Below, one piece after another: positions 1-6,809 of a DNA stretch of 12,506 nucleotides. The DNA lies in NCBI GenBank assembly GCA_026982025.1, contig JALSHX010000221.1, positions 1 through 12,506 of the forward strand, written 5' to 3'. This DNA comes from Aquificaceae bacterium (GTDB taxonomy: Bacteria; Aquificota; Aquificia; Aquificales; Aquificaceae). Under the pieces are notes generated by a model. That model did not search any database. It saw nothing but the letters and a program-made list of their open reading frames with translations, and was not told where the DNA came from. The translations under genes and the position numbers were made by a program. Numbering within the stretch: position 1 is the stretch's first letter; each line of letters opens with the position of its first letter.

Positions 1-358
1 AGTTTGCCCCGATCATTTCCACCGAGTACTTTTTCAGGATTCCTTCCTCGTGTAGCTGAACCGCGAGGTTTAGGGCAGTCTGCCCTCCGAGGGTCGGCAG
101 AAGAGCGTCAGGAGATTCTTCTCTGATAACGGTTTCCAGAACTTCCACCGTAAGGGGTTCAATGTAAGTTCTGTCCGCAATTCCGGGGTCAGTCATGATG
201 GTTGCCGGGTTTGAGTTAACGAGAACCACCTCGTACCCTTCTTGCTTTAGAGCCTTGCAGGCTTGAGTTCCAGAGTAATCAAATTCAGCCGCCTGACCTA
301 TGACGATGGGACCCGAACCGATGATGAGTATCCTCTTGATATCTTTTCTTTTAGGCAT
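1..358 (-). CDS. carB: Carbamoyl-phosphate synthase large subunit, N-terminal part (partial)
   Basis: The first 119 residues are present; the gene runs off the left edge. CarB makes carbamoyl phosphate from bicarbonate, ATP and glutamine-derived ammonia for pyrimidine and arginine synthesis in the cytoplasm. The start [20 protein letters not shown] is the hallmark CarB N-terminus (glycine-rich GSGPIVIGQ, residues 14-22), followed by [26 protein letters not shown] and [13 protein letters not shown], all conserved in the pre-ATP-grasp and first ATP-grasp region. The ATG at 358 fits the usual family start. No Shine-Dalgarno sequence lies in front of it; the bases upstream are AT-only. It is divergent from the lipoprotein gene starting at 407. 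Some thermophiles split carB into two genes, and the window does not show which form this is. Identity is very secure. Confidence 0.96.
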   Translation of the reverse strand, partial: MPKRKDIKRILIIGSGPIVIGQAAEFDYSGTQACKALKQEGYEVVLVNSNPATIMTDPGIADRTYIEPLTVEVLETVIREESPDALLPTLGGQTALNLAVQLHEEGILKKYSVEMIGAN

Positions 359-406
359 TAAAAATGATATTATAGTAAACGATAAACTACCAAGGAGGGA
401 ACGGAT
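359..406. promoter_or_regulatory. Divergent intergenic region, carB / lipoprotein, with candidate -10 boxes
   Basis: This 48-bp spacer separates the divergent starts. On the minus strand it holds a perfect TATAAT at 374-369, only 10 bases before the carB ATG, so a transcript from it would have a leader of a few bases. No good -35 is visible at 16-18 bp. On the plus strand TATTATAGT (368-376) could be a -10, also without a clear -35. A strong ribosome site AAGGAGG (392-398) sits 8 bases before the ATG at 407. Promoter calls are by eye only. Confidence 0.4.
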
Positions 407-640
407 ATGAAAAAAATAAGAGTTGCACTCCCCATTGCTGGAATTTTCGCCCTGGCGGTATTCAGTCAGTCCTGCGCTCAGAAGTCGGATGAGGTCAAAG
501 CCCTCAAGCAGGAGATAGAAACCCTCAAGAAGGAGACGGAGCAGGTCAAGAAGGACACGGAACAGCTCAAGCAGGAGGCACAGGACCTCAAGGCAATGGC
601 TGAGGAGATCAACAGGAAGATTGACGAGATTTCTCAGTAA
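407..640 (+). CDS. Small Lpp-like coiled-coil lipoprotein (77 aa)
   Basis: A short predicted lipoprotein. Residues 1-22 form a signal peptide: MKKIR, then the hydrophobic run [14 protein letters not shown], then SQS before Cys23, the likely lipidated cysteine. The lipobox SQSC is a poor match to LxxC and depends on context. Residues 27-75 are almost entirely charged helix with repeated LK-x-E units ([20 protein letters not shown], then similar), giving a heptad pattern of a coiled coil, as in Lpp/OprI murein lipoproteins. There is no C-terminal lysine for peptidoglycan attachment; it ends ISQ. The ATG at 407 has AAGGAGG 8 bases upstream. It lies 15 bp ahead of the LysM lipoprotein and is surely cotranscribed with it. 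The role is probably structural, in the envelope; the exact function is unknown. Confidence 0.8.
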   Translation: MKKIRVALPIAGIFALAVFSQSCAQKSDEVKALKQEIETLKKETEQVKKDTEQLKQEAQDLKAMAEEINRKIDEISQ

Positions 641-655
641 TCAGGAGGGAATGGG

Positions 656-1204
656 ATGAGAAGGGAAATGATAGCTCTCCTTCCCGTTATCGGACTTTCG
701 GCGGTTTTCGTGGTCAATCAGGGTTGTGCAACCAAGCCCGCCCTTGAGGAGGTCCAGAAGGAGAAGGAGGTTCCAAAAAAGAACATTGAGGAGGCACGGA
801 ATAACCTCAACGAAGCGAGGGGACTTCTCAGCGATGCGAGAAATCTCCTTGAATCTGCAAAGGAGAAGATAGCCCGGAAACTCGCGAGCAAGCCTGTGGA
901 GGAACCCGTCGTTCAGGAGGAGCCAAAACCCGGCGTGGGATTCGGAAAGATCAGGGTTGAGTGGTGCGATACCCTCTGGGGGATCTCGGAGAAGGTTTAC
1001 AACAACTCTCTCTACTGGCCCGCCATTTACGACCTCAACAGGGACAAGGTCGGTGAGGATCCGTGGGTCCTATCTCAGGGAATGGTCCTCAAGTACAAAA
1101 CAGAGCTAACAGAGGAGGAAAAGAACGAGGCTGTAAGGGAGGCTATTGCCTGGAGCATGAAGTTTAAAGACAGAAGGCTCGATCCCAAGTGCCCTCCTAA
1201 GTGA
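656..1204 (+). CDS. LysM-domain lipoprotein
   Basis: A predicted envelope lipoprotein of 182 aa that probably binds peptidoglycan. The signal peptide covers residues 1-23 (ALLPVIGLSAVFVVNQG) with Cys24 as the lipidation site. Residues 30-75 are a charged helical coiled coil (NNLNEARGLLSDARNLLESA), followed by a proline/glutamate linker (80-95). Residues 98-147 are LysM-like: VEWCDTLWGISEKVYNN, then YWPAIYDLNRDKV, then LSQGMVLKY, matching the usual x-GDTLWxIAxxxY...W..IyxlN...I..PGxxL order. A C-terminal helix follows. The site AGGAGG (643-648) lies 7 bases before the ATG at 656; M5 is a possible alternative start. Its N-terminus resembles that of the preceding 77-aa protein. Its stop lies 6 bp from the guaA stop on the opposite strand, with no terminator hairpin between them. 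Confidence 0.85.
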   Translation: MRREMIALLPVIGLSAVFVVNQGCATKPALEEVQKEKEVPKKNIEEARNNLNEARGLLSDARNLLESAKEKIARKLASKPVEEPVVQEEPKPGVGFGKIRVEWCDTLWGISEKVYNNSLYWPAIYDLNRDKVGEDPWVLSQGMVLKYKTELTEEEKNEAVREAIAWSMKFKDRRLDPKCPPK

Positions 1205-1210
1205 AGGCTT

Positions 1211-2743
1211 TTATTCCCATTCAATAGTTGAGGGTGGTTTGGAGGAAATGTCGTAAACCACCCTTCCTACACCTCTTACTTCGTTTATAATTCGGCGCAT
1301 TACCCTGTCAAGAAATTCCGGATCAAATCTAACCCAGTCCGCTGTCATTCCGTCCCTGCTCTCCACCGCCCTGAGGGCAATAACCTTTTCGTAGGTCCTT
1401 ACGTCTCCCATCACGCCAACGGACCTAACGGGCAGGAGAACGGCAAATGCCTGCCAGATATGGTTGTAGAGTCTCTCTTTTTTCAGCTCCTCAATAAAGA
1501 TCCTGTCCGCCCTGCGGAGAATATCAAGGTCCTCCTCATTGACCTCCCCGATAATCCTGATGGCAAGACCGGGACCGGGGAAGGGGTGCCTGCTGAGGAT
1601 GTGCTCCGGAATTCCCAGAATCCTTCCAAGCTCCCTTACTTCGTCCTTGAAGAGGTCTCTGAGGGGTTCAATTAGCTTAAGGTTCATCTTTTCGGGAAGC
1701 CCTCCTACATTGTGGTGCGTCTTTATCTTTGCCGAGCCTCTTATGCCTGCGCTCTCAACTACATCGGGGTATAGGGTGCCCTGAAGGAGAAACTCAGCTT
1801 CCTTCACCTTTCGTGCCTCATCCTCAAGGACCTCTATAAAGGTGTTTCCTATTATCTTCCTCTTTTCTTCCGGGTCCTCAACTCCCTTTAACCTTTTCAA
1901 GAACAGCCTTCCCGCATCAACCACCTTAAGAGGTAATCCGAGACCTTTCAGGGAATTCTCAACCTCCTCCCTCTCACCCATTCTCAAAAGACCGTGATCA
2001 ATAAAAAAGCACATCAGCCTATCTCCGATCGCCCTGTGAACGAGGACGGAAGCAACGGTTGAGTCAACACCTCCAGAAAGTGCAGCAATTACCCTTTTAC
2101 CCTTTGTTCGTTCCTTGATCTCCTCCACCTTCTCCTCAACGAAGTTTCCCATCTGCCAGTTTTTTTCCGCACCGCATATGTTGAAGACAAAGTTCTTGAG
2201 GAGTTCCTTCCCGTAGTCGGTGTGGCTCACCTCCGGATGAAACTGAAATCCGTATATCTTCTTTTTCTGGTCAGCGATCACGGCGTTGGGTGAACCCGTG
2301 GAGGAGGCGAGGTTTTTAAAGCCAGCGGGAAGAATGGTTACCCTGTCCGCGTGGCTCATCCACACATCAAACTCATTGGGAGTACCCTCAAAAATGGGAT
2401 CCCCCTTCAGGACCCTGAGCCTTGCCCTCCCGTATTCCTGAGAATCAGCCTTTTCAACTCTTCCTCCGAGGAGGTGAGCTATAAGCTGAAGTCCGTAGCA
2501 GATACCAAGGATCGGCACCCCCAGAGAAAATAATCCCTCCGGAGGTAAGGGTGCGGAAGGTGAATAGACCGATGCGGGTCCGCCGGAGAGGATAATCCCG
2601 TAGGGATTCTTTTCCCTTATTTCCTCAAGGGTTGAGTCCCAGTTTAGGATTTCGCTGTAAACTCCGAGCTCCCTTACCCTTCTCGCTATAAGCTGGACAT
2701 ACTGAGATCCGAAGTTGATTACGATCACAGGTCTTCTTTGCAT
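1211..2743 (-). CDS. guaA: GMP synthase (glutamine-hydrolysing)
   Basis: Converts XMP, ATP and glutamine to GMP in the last step of guanine nucleotide synthesis. The protein is 510 aa from the ATG at 2743, within the family's usual length. The N-terminal class I glutamine amidotransferase has Cys82 in [10 protein letters not shown] and the His169/Glu171 pair in [13 protein letters not shown]. The central ATP-pyrophosphatase has the P-loop ALSGGVDST (SGGVDS about 223-228). The C-terminal dimerisation domain has [16 protein letters not shown] and ends [11 protein letters not shown], the conserved GuaA tail. The frame is open a further 15 codons upstream to a TTG, but the protein then begins with a non-conserved stretch and lacks a ribosome site, whereas [15 protein letters not shown] is the normal start. 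A weak GAGGAA lies about 16 bases before this ATG. It is divergent from the small gene at 2790. Confidence 0.97.
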   Translation of the reverse strand: MQRRPVIVINFGSQYVQLIARRVRELGVYSEILNWDSTLEEIREKNPYGIILSGGPASVYSPSAPLPPEGLFSLGVPILGICYGLQLIAHLLGGRVEKADSQEYGRARLRVLKGDPIFEGTPNEFDVWMSHADRVTILPAGFKNLASSTGSPNAVIADQKKKIYGFQFHPEVSHTDYGKELLKNFVFNICGAEKNWQMGNFVEEKVEEIKERTKGKRVIAALSGGVDSTVASVLVHRAIGDRLMCFFIDHGLLRMGEREEVENSLKGLGLPLKVVDAGRLFLKRLKGVEDPEEKRKIIGNTFIEVLEDEARKVKEAEFLLQGTLYPDVVESAGIRGSAKIKTHHNVGGLPEKMNLKLIEPLRDLFKDEVRELGRILGIPEHILSRHPFPGPGLAIRIIGEVNEEDLDILRRADRIFIEELKKERLYNHIWQAFAVLLPVRSVGVMGDVRTYEKVIALRAVESRDGMTADWVRFDPEFLDRVMRRIINEVRGVGRVVYDISSKPPSTIEWE

Positions 2744-2789
2744 GAGTATATATGATAATTCCTCAATAAACGGCGAAGGAGGTTGCAAA
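2744..2789. promoter_or_regulatory. Divergent 46-bp spacer between guaA and the small ORF
   Basis: This spacer must hold at least part of the control for both genes. On the plus strand TATGATAAT (2751-2759) could be a -10, and AAGGAGG (2776-2782) is a clear ribosome site 7 bases before the TTG at 2790. On the minus strand TATCAT (2757-2752) could be a -10 very close to the guaA ATG. No convincing -35 pairs with either. A TTGACA on the minus strand at 2796-2791 is not correctly spaced from any -10. Confidence 0.35.
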
Positions 2790-3017
2790 TTGTCAAATTT
2801 AAGTGAGATGGCGGTAAACTTCGGGAGGTTCGTTTCCGAAAGGGATGAACTTCATGTGGATGAGATAAACGACGAGGTGGTGGAGGAGGTAACGAGGGAG
2901 TTTGTGAGGCAGGTCCTCAAAGGGAAGGAAATATCAGAGGACATGCTTGCAGAGATACACGTTGCCATTGAGAACGGTCTGATTGACGGAGCAACGGTTA
3001 ACGAGATGGAGGGATAA
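2790..3017 (+). CDS. Small acidic hypothetical protein (75 aa, TTG start)
   Basis: I do not recognise this protein. It begins [20 protein letters not shown] and is rich in Glu and Asp, with no cysteine, signal peptide or membrane segment. Predicted content is mostly helical: an amphipathic stretch about residues 24-44 ([20 protein letters not shown]) and a second at 47-63 ([17 protein letters not shown]). The TTG start is chosen because AAGGAGG (2776-2782) lies 7 bases before it; the next in-frame ATG at 2808 has no such site. The gene is wedged between divergent guaA and convergent rsmG and overlaps the rsmG 3' end by 20 bp. Good ribosome site, sensible composition and its fit between neighbours support a real gene. 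It could be a small regulatory or partner protein; nothing in the sequence says which. Confidence 0.65.
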   Translation: MSNLSEMAVNFGRFVSERDELHVDEINDEVVEEVTREFVRQVLKGKEISEDMLAEIHVAIENGLIDGATVNEMEG

Positions 3018-3630
3018 CTTCCTTCCATAAAATGTTTCTTTCTCCGATTCCCGGAATACTGACGGGAAAAGCTTTGAGATGGTGCTTCTCGCACCACTCC
3101 CTATCGTAATTTTTTTCTTTCATGATGAAGAGGAATCCTTCTGAGAGTTTTTCCAGGTCCTCTACACGCTTTTCAAGGTCGTCAAGTGCTCTCGTAATGA
3201 CGAGGGTGTACTTCTGTTTTACCTCCTCTGCCCTCTTGCAAATAACTTTCCACCTCATTCCCAGCAGGACACCCGCCTCCTCAAGGAAGGCACACTTCTT
3301 GTGATTTGACTCAATCATGGTGAGTTCAATGTGCGGGAGGTAGATTTTAAGCGGGATTCCGGGAAATCCTCCTCCGCTACCTACATCAGCTATGTCAATC
3401 TCTTCCCTGTCAATTCCCAGTTTTTTCATGAGCAAATGGGGAGTTATTGAGTCAATGAAGTGGAAGGTTATAATTTTGCGGGGTTCCCTGATTGCGGTTA
3501 GGTTGTGAACCCTGTTCCACCTGAGGAGCTCCCTGAGGTAAAGGTGGAATTTTTCAGCCTGATCATCGTTGAGGCTGAAGCCACAGCGAAGAAACCGCTC
3601 TTTAATTTCATTGGGAGTAGGCAATTTCAT
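2998..3630 (-). CDS. rsmG: 16S rRNA (guanine-N7) methyltransferase RsmG
   Basis: RsmG (GidB) methylates N7 of G527 (E. coli numbering) in 16S rRNA using S-adenosylmethionine; loss in other bacteria gives low-level streptomycin resistance. The 210-aa length is normal. The SAM-binding motif is DVGSGGGFPGIPL (residues 82-94). Also seen are VHNLTAIR (41-48), matching the family's NLTai element, HFIDSI (57-62), and ITRAL (145-149), corresponding to the SRA region. It is the last gene of the minus-strand run; its start overlaps the end of pyrF by 23 bp, implying translational coupling. Its 3' end overlaps the convergent 75-aa gene by 20 bp. In many genomes rsmG sits with mnmG or parAB near the origin; here it is with pyrF instead. 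Confidence 0.95.
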   Translation of the reverse strand: MKLPTPNEIKERFLRCGFSLNDDQAEKFHLYLRELLRWNRVHNLTAIREPRKIITFHFIDSITPHLLMKKLGIDREEIDIADVGSGGGFPGIPLKIYLPHIELTMIESNHKKCAFLEEAGVLLGMRWKVICKRAEEVKQKYTLVITRALDDLEKRVEDLEKLSEGFLFIMKEKNYDREWCEKHHLKAFPVSIPGIGERNILWKEVIPPSR

Positions 3631-4282
3631 TGATCACCTTCTCCACCATCTTTGCGGGGTCGGGGGACCTTATAATTTCCCTTCCCATAACGATTATGTC
3701 GGCACCCTCCCGACGTGCTTCTCCCGGTGTTGAGACCCTCACCTGATCCTCCCTGCTTGCCTCTAACCTTATACCGGGAACTACCGTAAGAAGGCTGAAT
3801 CTCGCTTTGATCAGGCGCACCTCTTTGCTTGAACACACAACTCCGTCAAGCCCGAACTCCTCAGCGATCCCGGCAAGCTTAATTACCATTTGAGAGATTG
3901 TTCCTCCCTTTGACCCTAAAAAGGAGATGTATTCCTCGTCGTGGGATGTAAGAAGGGTTACTCCTATCAGCTTTACGCTCTCCCTTGACTCTGCCGCCCT
4001 TCTAACCATCTCCCTTCCACCGAGGGTGTGAAGGGTCAGGTACTGGACGCCGAGCCGTTCCGCACTCTCAACAGCTCTTGCCACCGTATTGGGTATGTCG
4101 TGGAGCTTCAGGTCAAGGAACACCTCAAGTCCCATTGAAAGGATTTCTCTTACGACATCTTTCCCGCCTTCAATGAGTAAAGAAGGACCCACTTTCATAA
4201 TGAGGGGAAAGTGCCTCACCTTTTTGACGAGGTCCATCGCATCATCGGGGGGAAGGTCAAGGGCAACGCATAGTTTTGCCAT
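3608..4282 (-). CDS. pyrF: Orotidine 5'-phosphate decarboxylase
   Basis: Decarboxylates OMP to UMP, the last step of de novo pyrimidine nucleotide synthesis. The 224-aa protein is a typical group I enzyme. Catalytic residues are visible: Asp9 in VALDL, Lys30 in IMKVG, and the DxKxxD signature as Asp57-Lys59-Asp62 in FLDLKLHDIPNT. The phosphate-binding end has TVVPGIR (166-172) and GREII (200-204). The gene begins 8 bp after the exonuclease stop, which is a double TAA TAA, and has no clear Shine-Dalgarno site, so it may rely on coupling to upstream translation. Its 3' end overlaps rsmG. Its placement at the tail of a carboxylate-transport operon looks like opportunistic clustering, not a functional link. 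Confidence 0.96.
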   Translation of the reverse strand: MAKLCVALDLPPDDAMDLVKKVRHFPLIMKVGPSLLIEGGKDVVREILSMGLEVFLDLKLHDIPNTVARAVESAERLGVQYLTLHTLGGREMVRRAAESRESVKLIGVTLLTSHDEEYISFLGSKGGTISQMVIKLAGIAEEFGLDGVVCSSKEVRLIKARFSLLTVVPGIRLEASREDQVRVSTPGEARREGADIIVMGREIIRSPDPAKMVEKVINEIAYSQ

Positions 4283-4290
4283 CGGGATTA

Positions 4291-4938
4291 TTAAATCACG
4301 AGGTGAAGGTGCTTGAGGGGAAGTGTTTTCATCGGATAAAGGATCTTGAGAAAAATCAGAGCGGTGGTGTAGGCATCGTCAAGGGCGCTGTGGACCGCCT
4401 TTACGGGTATCCCCATTTGCCGTGCGGTTTCTTCAAGAGAAGAGGGCTTTATGTGGGTTCTCTTCAGAAGAGTCAGTACATCTATTCTTGGAAAAGGGAG
4501 CGGAATGCCATATTCATTCTTTGTGTACTTCTCAATAAGCTTAACATCGTAGGTAACGTTGAAACCCACGATAATAGAACCTTTTGCGAACTCAAGAAAT
4601 TCCTCAATAACAGCCGAAGGCGGTCTTCCGAATTTTTCCAGATCCGATGGTGTTATTCCGTGTACATGCACAGACCGACGGAAATCTCCCTCAACCTTCA
4701 GGAGCCTGTTGAATACTTGCGAAAGGTCAATTGCCATGTTTTCAATCCTTACCCCACCTATGGAGAGGAGCCTTGCCTTTCTGGGGTTGGCGGAGGTGCC
4801 TTCAGTATCAATTACCGTAAAGGGCGTCCTCTCAAGGGTTTCATCAAGGTCATGGTCCGAGAAGAAACGGCGAAATAATTGGTTTGAGCCGTATCTCTGG
4901 AGGAGAATCCTTCTCTTGATCCTGTAAACTATACTCAT
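4291..4938 (-). CDS. DEDDh-family 3'-5' exonuclease (DnaQ-like), transport-operon associated
   Basis: A 215-aa RNase T/DnaQ-fold exonuclease. Exo I is VIDTEGT (Asp44, Glu46), Exo II is NVTYDVKLIE (Asp131), and Exo III is HSALDDA (His183, Asp188), so all five DEDDh metal-binding and general-base residues are present. VHGIT (92-96) is also typical of epsilon-like enzymes. An N-terminal helix-rich extension (1-38, basic and phenylalanine-rich) precedes the catalytic fold. It starts inside an ATGA overlap with the stop of the DUF294 protein, so it is translationally coupled to it. Proteins of this kind are known as frequent neighbours of DUF294/CBS proteins beside sodium:solute symporters; I infer a role in that system, not in replicative proofreading. 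The substrate (DNA, RNA or a nucleotide adduct) is unknown. Confidence 0.88.
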   Translation of the reverse strand: MSIVYRIKRRILLQRYGSNQLFRRFFSDHDLDETLERTPFTVIDTEGTSANPRKARLLSIGGVRIENMAIDLSQVFNRLLKVEGDFRRSVHVHGITPSDLEKFGRPPSAVIEEFLEFAKGSIIVGFNVTYDVKLIEKYTKNEYGIPLPFPRIDVLTLLKRTHIKPSSLEETARQMGIPVKAVHSALDDAYTTALIFLKILYPMKTLPLKHLHLVI

Positions 4939-6809
4939 CTGGGAAGGTGCATGGTGTACCGCCTTTCTATAAACTCCTGAAACTCCCTTACTATCTTGAG
5001 GCTGTCTTTGAGGAGGTCCCTCTCAATCTTGTTCATTTCCTCAGGAGAAATGTAATTTTCAGGTGATTTTCCCGACCTCATCAGCTCTATCTGGTTTTTG
5101 AGGCGAATGGTCTGCATGTAAGTGAAGGCTTCTTTAAGGTCCCGGGCAATGTCTAACGGGATCTCCCCCACTTGAGCCAGCCTATCAATCCTCTCAAGGG
5201 TTGAAGTCTCCTCAATCCGGTTCTTGAGGGCAAGGGCTCTTACACCCTGAGTTATGGGGAAAATACCTCCCTTTTTGATGTCAAGCCTTCCCGATGCGGG
5301 ACCTTCCCTTTCTGTGATTATTCTGCTGAATAGTCCTATGGGCGGTTTGAACCTTATAGCGTCCATGAGCATGTAGGAAATGAATAGCTCTCCCCTGCTT
5401 GCTTCCCTGAAAACAAATTCTTTTAGTTCTTTTGCCAGATCATCACTTCCAAATGAATTTCTAAAGTCAAAGAAGACGGCCACCCGGAGAGTGTTCTGAG
5501 GATCTGGCTTTGAGATCCAGCGCCTGACCTCATTCTTCCATGCACCCAATCCCTTTCTCCACTCGGGGTTGGAAACCATTACCCTGCCCGGGCATGGAGG
5601 AAACCCTACATCAATAAGGACTTCCGATAGGACCTTTGAAAAGGTTTCAAAGTAAAGGGAGGGCTCTTCCTCAAGGGAAGGGAGCGAATCGTCGTAAATA
5701 AGGGCATTGTCCTGATCGGTCTTCAGTGTTTGCTCCCTCCTCCCTTCGCTCCCGAGAGACAGAAAGCTGAAAGAAGCGGGCGGTTCTTTGCCTATCTTCC
5801 GAATGGTTAATAAAACGCACCTTGAGACAATCCTGTCGCTAAGCTCCGATATGAGCCTTCCTATTTTGAGGACATTCAATCCTTCGGAGAAAAGGTTGAA
5901 GACAAGTTCTCCCGTGAGTGAGTAGATATATCTGAGCCTTTCAACATCTTCCGACTTTTCAATTTCCTTTATCAGAGTAAGTAAGTTTCTGCTTTCCGCG
6001 AGGATAATGTCCCTGTCTTCAAGTATTCCCGTGATCTCTTTTCCTTTGAGTACCACCACCCTTCTTACATTGTTCCTCGTCATCCGAATGATCGCATCAA
6101 AGAGGAAGTCCTCCTCATCAACGCCTATGAGTGGTGAGCTCATGATCTCCTTAAGCATGACCCCTCTCGGGTCCCTTCCTTCCGCCACTACCTTCTTGAT
6201 GATGTCCCTTTCCGTTACTATTCCCGTCTCTGCGTCTTTAACGATTACGCAGCTTGAATTTTTTTCCCTCATATGACGGCTCGCCTCGGCGGCGGTCCTG
6301 TTTCCCCGAAGAATGATTGGAGGAGAGCGGGGGAGGTCCTTTATTCTGAGAGTCAGGAATCTGTCAAGGGTTAATCTTTTTTGAGGAGAAATCCGTAGGA
6401 ATTTGGCGGTGGCGGAGAGTTTTTTTGCGAGGCTTTTTGTAAAAAACAGCTCAAACTCTTCGTACTTTTTAATGAGCTTGAGAAATACCTCTTTGGGAAT
6501 AAGGTAAAGAATGGTATCCGTAAGGGTTAGCGCCGTTGAGGTGGGGGGTTCACCGCTGATCAGAGATGGATAACCGAAGGTATCTCCCTCCGAGAGGAGG
6601 TCAATCTCTGCTGTGCCGACCCTAAGGGAAACTTCTCCTTTTCTGATAATGTATAGTTCCTCAAGTGGCTTTGAGCCCTCACTGAATACGGTTTCACCCG
6701 AAGGGTAGTACCTTATTTTTATGTGAAAGGCGAGGGCTTCCAGAGCGGTGTCCGGAAGCCCAGAAAAGGGGTAGTGGTCCTTGAGGAAGTCTTCAACATC
6801 TCTGATCAT
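4935..6809 (-). CDS. cNMP-binding-like / CBS pair / DUF294 nucleotidyltransferase regulatory protein
   Basis: A 624-aa cytoplasmic protein with a putative signalling role. Domains in order: cyclic-nucleotide-binding-like beta-roll (about 10-130); CBS pair (about 155-275, with TGIVTERDII and TGILEDRDII); GlnD-like nucleotidyltransferase (about 300-450); DUF294 C-terminal helical domain (about 470-615). The transferase signature GSEGRREQ-TLK-TDQDNALIY carries Gly353-Ser354 and Asp365/Asp367, with a further Asp448 in FFDFR, so the active site looks intact. The cNMP cassette is degenerate: FGYPSLISGEPPTSTA replaces the FGE...PR[ST]A consensus, lacking the ribose-binding Glu (Tyr80) and the phosphate-binding Arg (Pro89). 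It overlaps both the symporter stop and the exonuclease start by 4 bp. It probably senses a nucleotide and modifies or controls the transporter or a metabolic enzyme; this is inference. Confidence 0.92.
   Translation of the reverse strand: MIRDVEDFLKDHYPFSGLPDTALEALAFHIKIRYYPSGETVFSEGSKPLEELYIIRKGEVSLRVGTAEIDLLSEGDTFGYPSLISGEPPTSTALTLTDTILYLIPKEVFLKLIKKYEEFELFFTKSLAKKLSATAKFLRISPQKRLTLDRFLTLRIKDLPRSPPIILRGNRTAAEASRHMREKNSSCVIVKDAETGIVTERDIIKKVVAEGRDPRGVMLKEIMSSPLIGVDEEDFLFDAIIRMTRNNVRRVVVLKGKEITGILEDRDIILAESRNLLTLIKEIEKSEDVERLRYIYSLTGELVFNLFSEGLNVLKIGRLISELSDRIVSRCVLLTIRKIGKEPPASFSFLSLGSEGRREQTLKTDQDNALIYDDSLPSLEEEPSLYFETFSKVLSEVLIDVGFPPCPGRVMVSNPEWRKGLGAWKNEVRRWISKPDPQNTLRVAVFFDFRNSFGSDDLAKELKEFVFREASRGELFISYMLMDAIRFKPPIGLFSRIITEREGPASGRLDIKKGGIFPITQGVRALALKNRIEETSTLERIDRLAQVGEIPLDIARDLKEAFTYMQTIRLKNQIELMRSGKSPENYISPEEMNKIERDLLKDSLKIVREFQEFIERRYTMHLPR

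Noticed and set aside
2744..2788. A 15-residue extension of GuaA to a TTG at 2788
   Set aside because: It has no ribosome site, is not conserved in the family, and would overlap the ribosome site of the divergent gene; [14 protein letters not shown] is the usual GuaA start.
2852..3097. An 81-aa minus-strand frame across the 75-aa gene and the rsmG end
   Set aside because: Its serine/threonine-rich low-complexity product is typical of antisense translation; the plus-strand frame has the ribosome site.
4276..4878. A 200-aa open frame on the plus strand opposite the exonuclease
   Set aside because: It is antisense to a gene with a complete DEDDh motif set, has no recognisable domain, and starts without a ribosome site.
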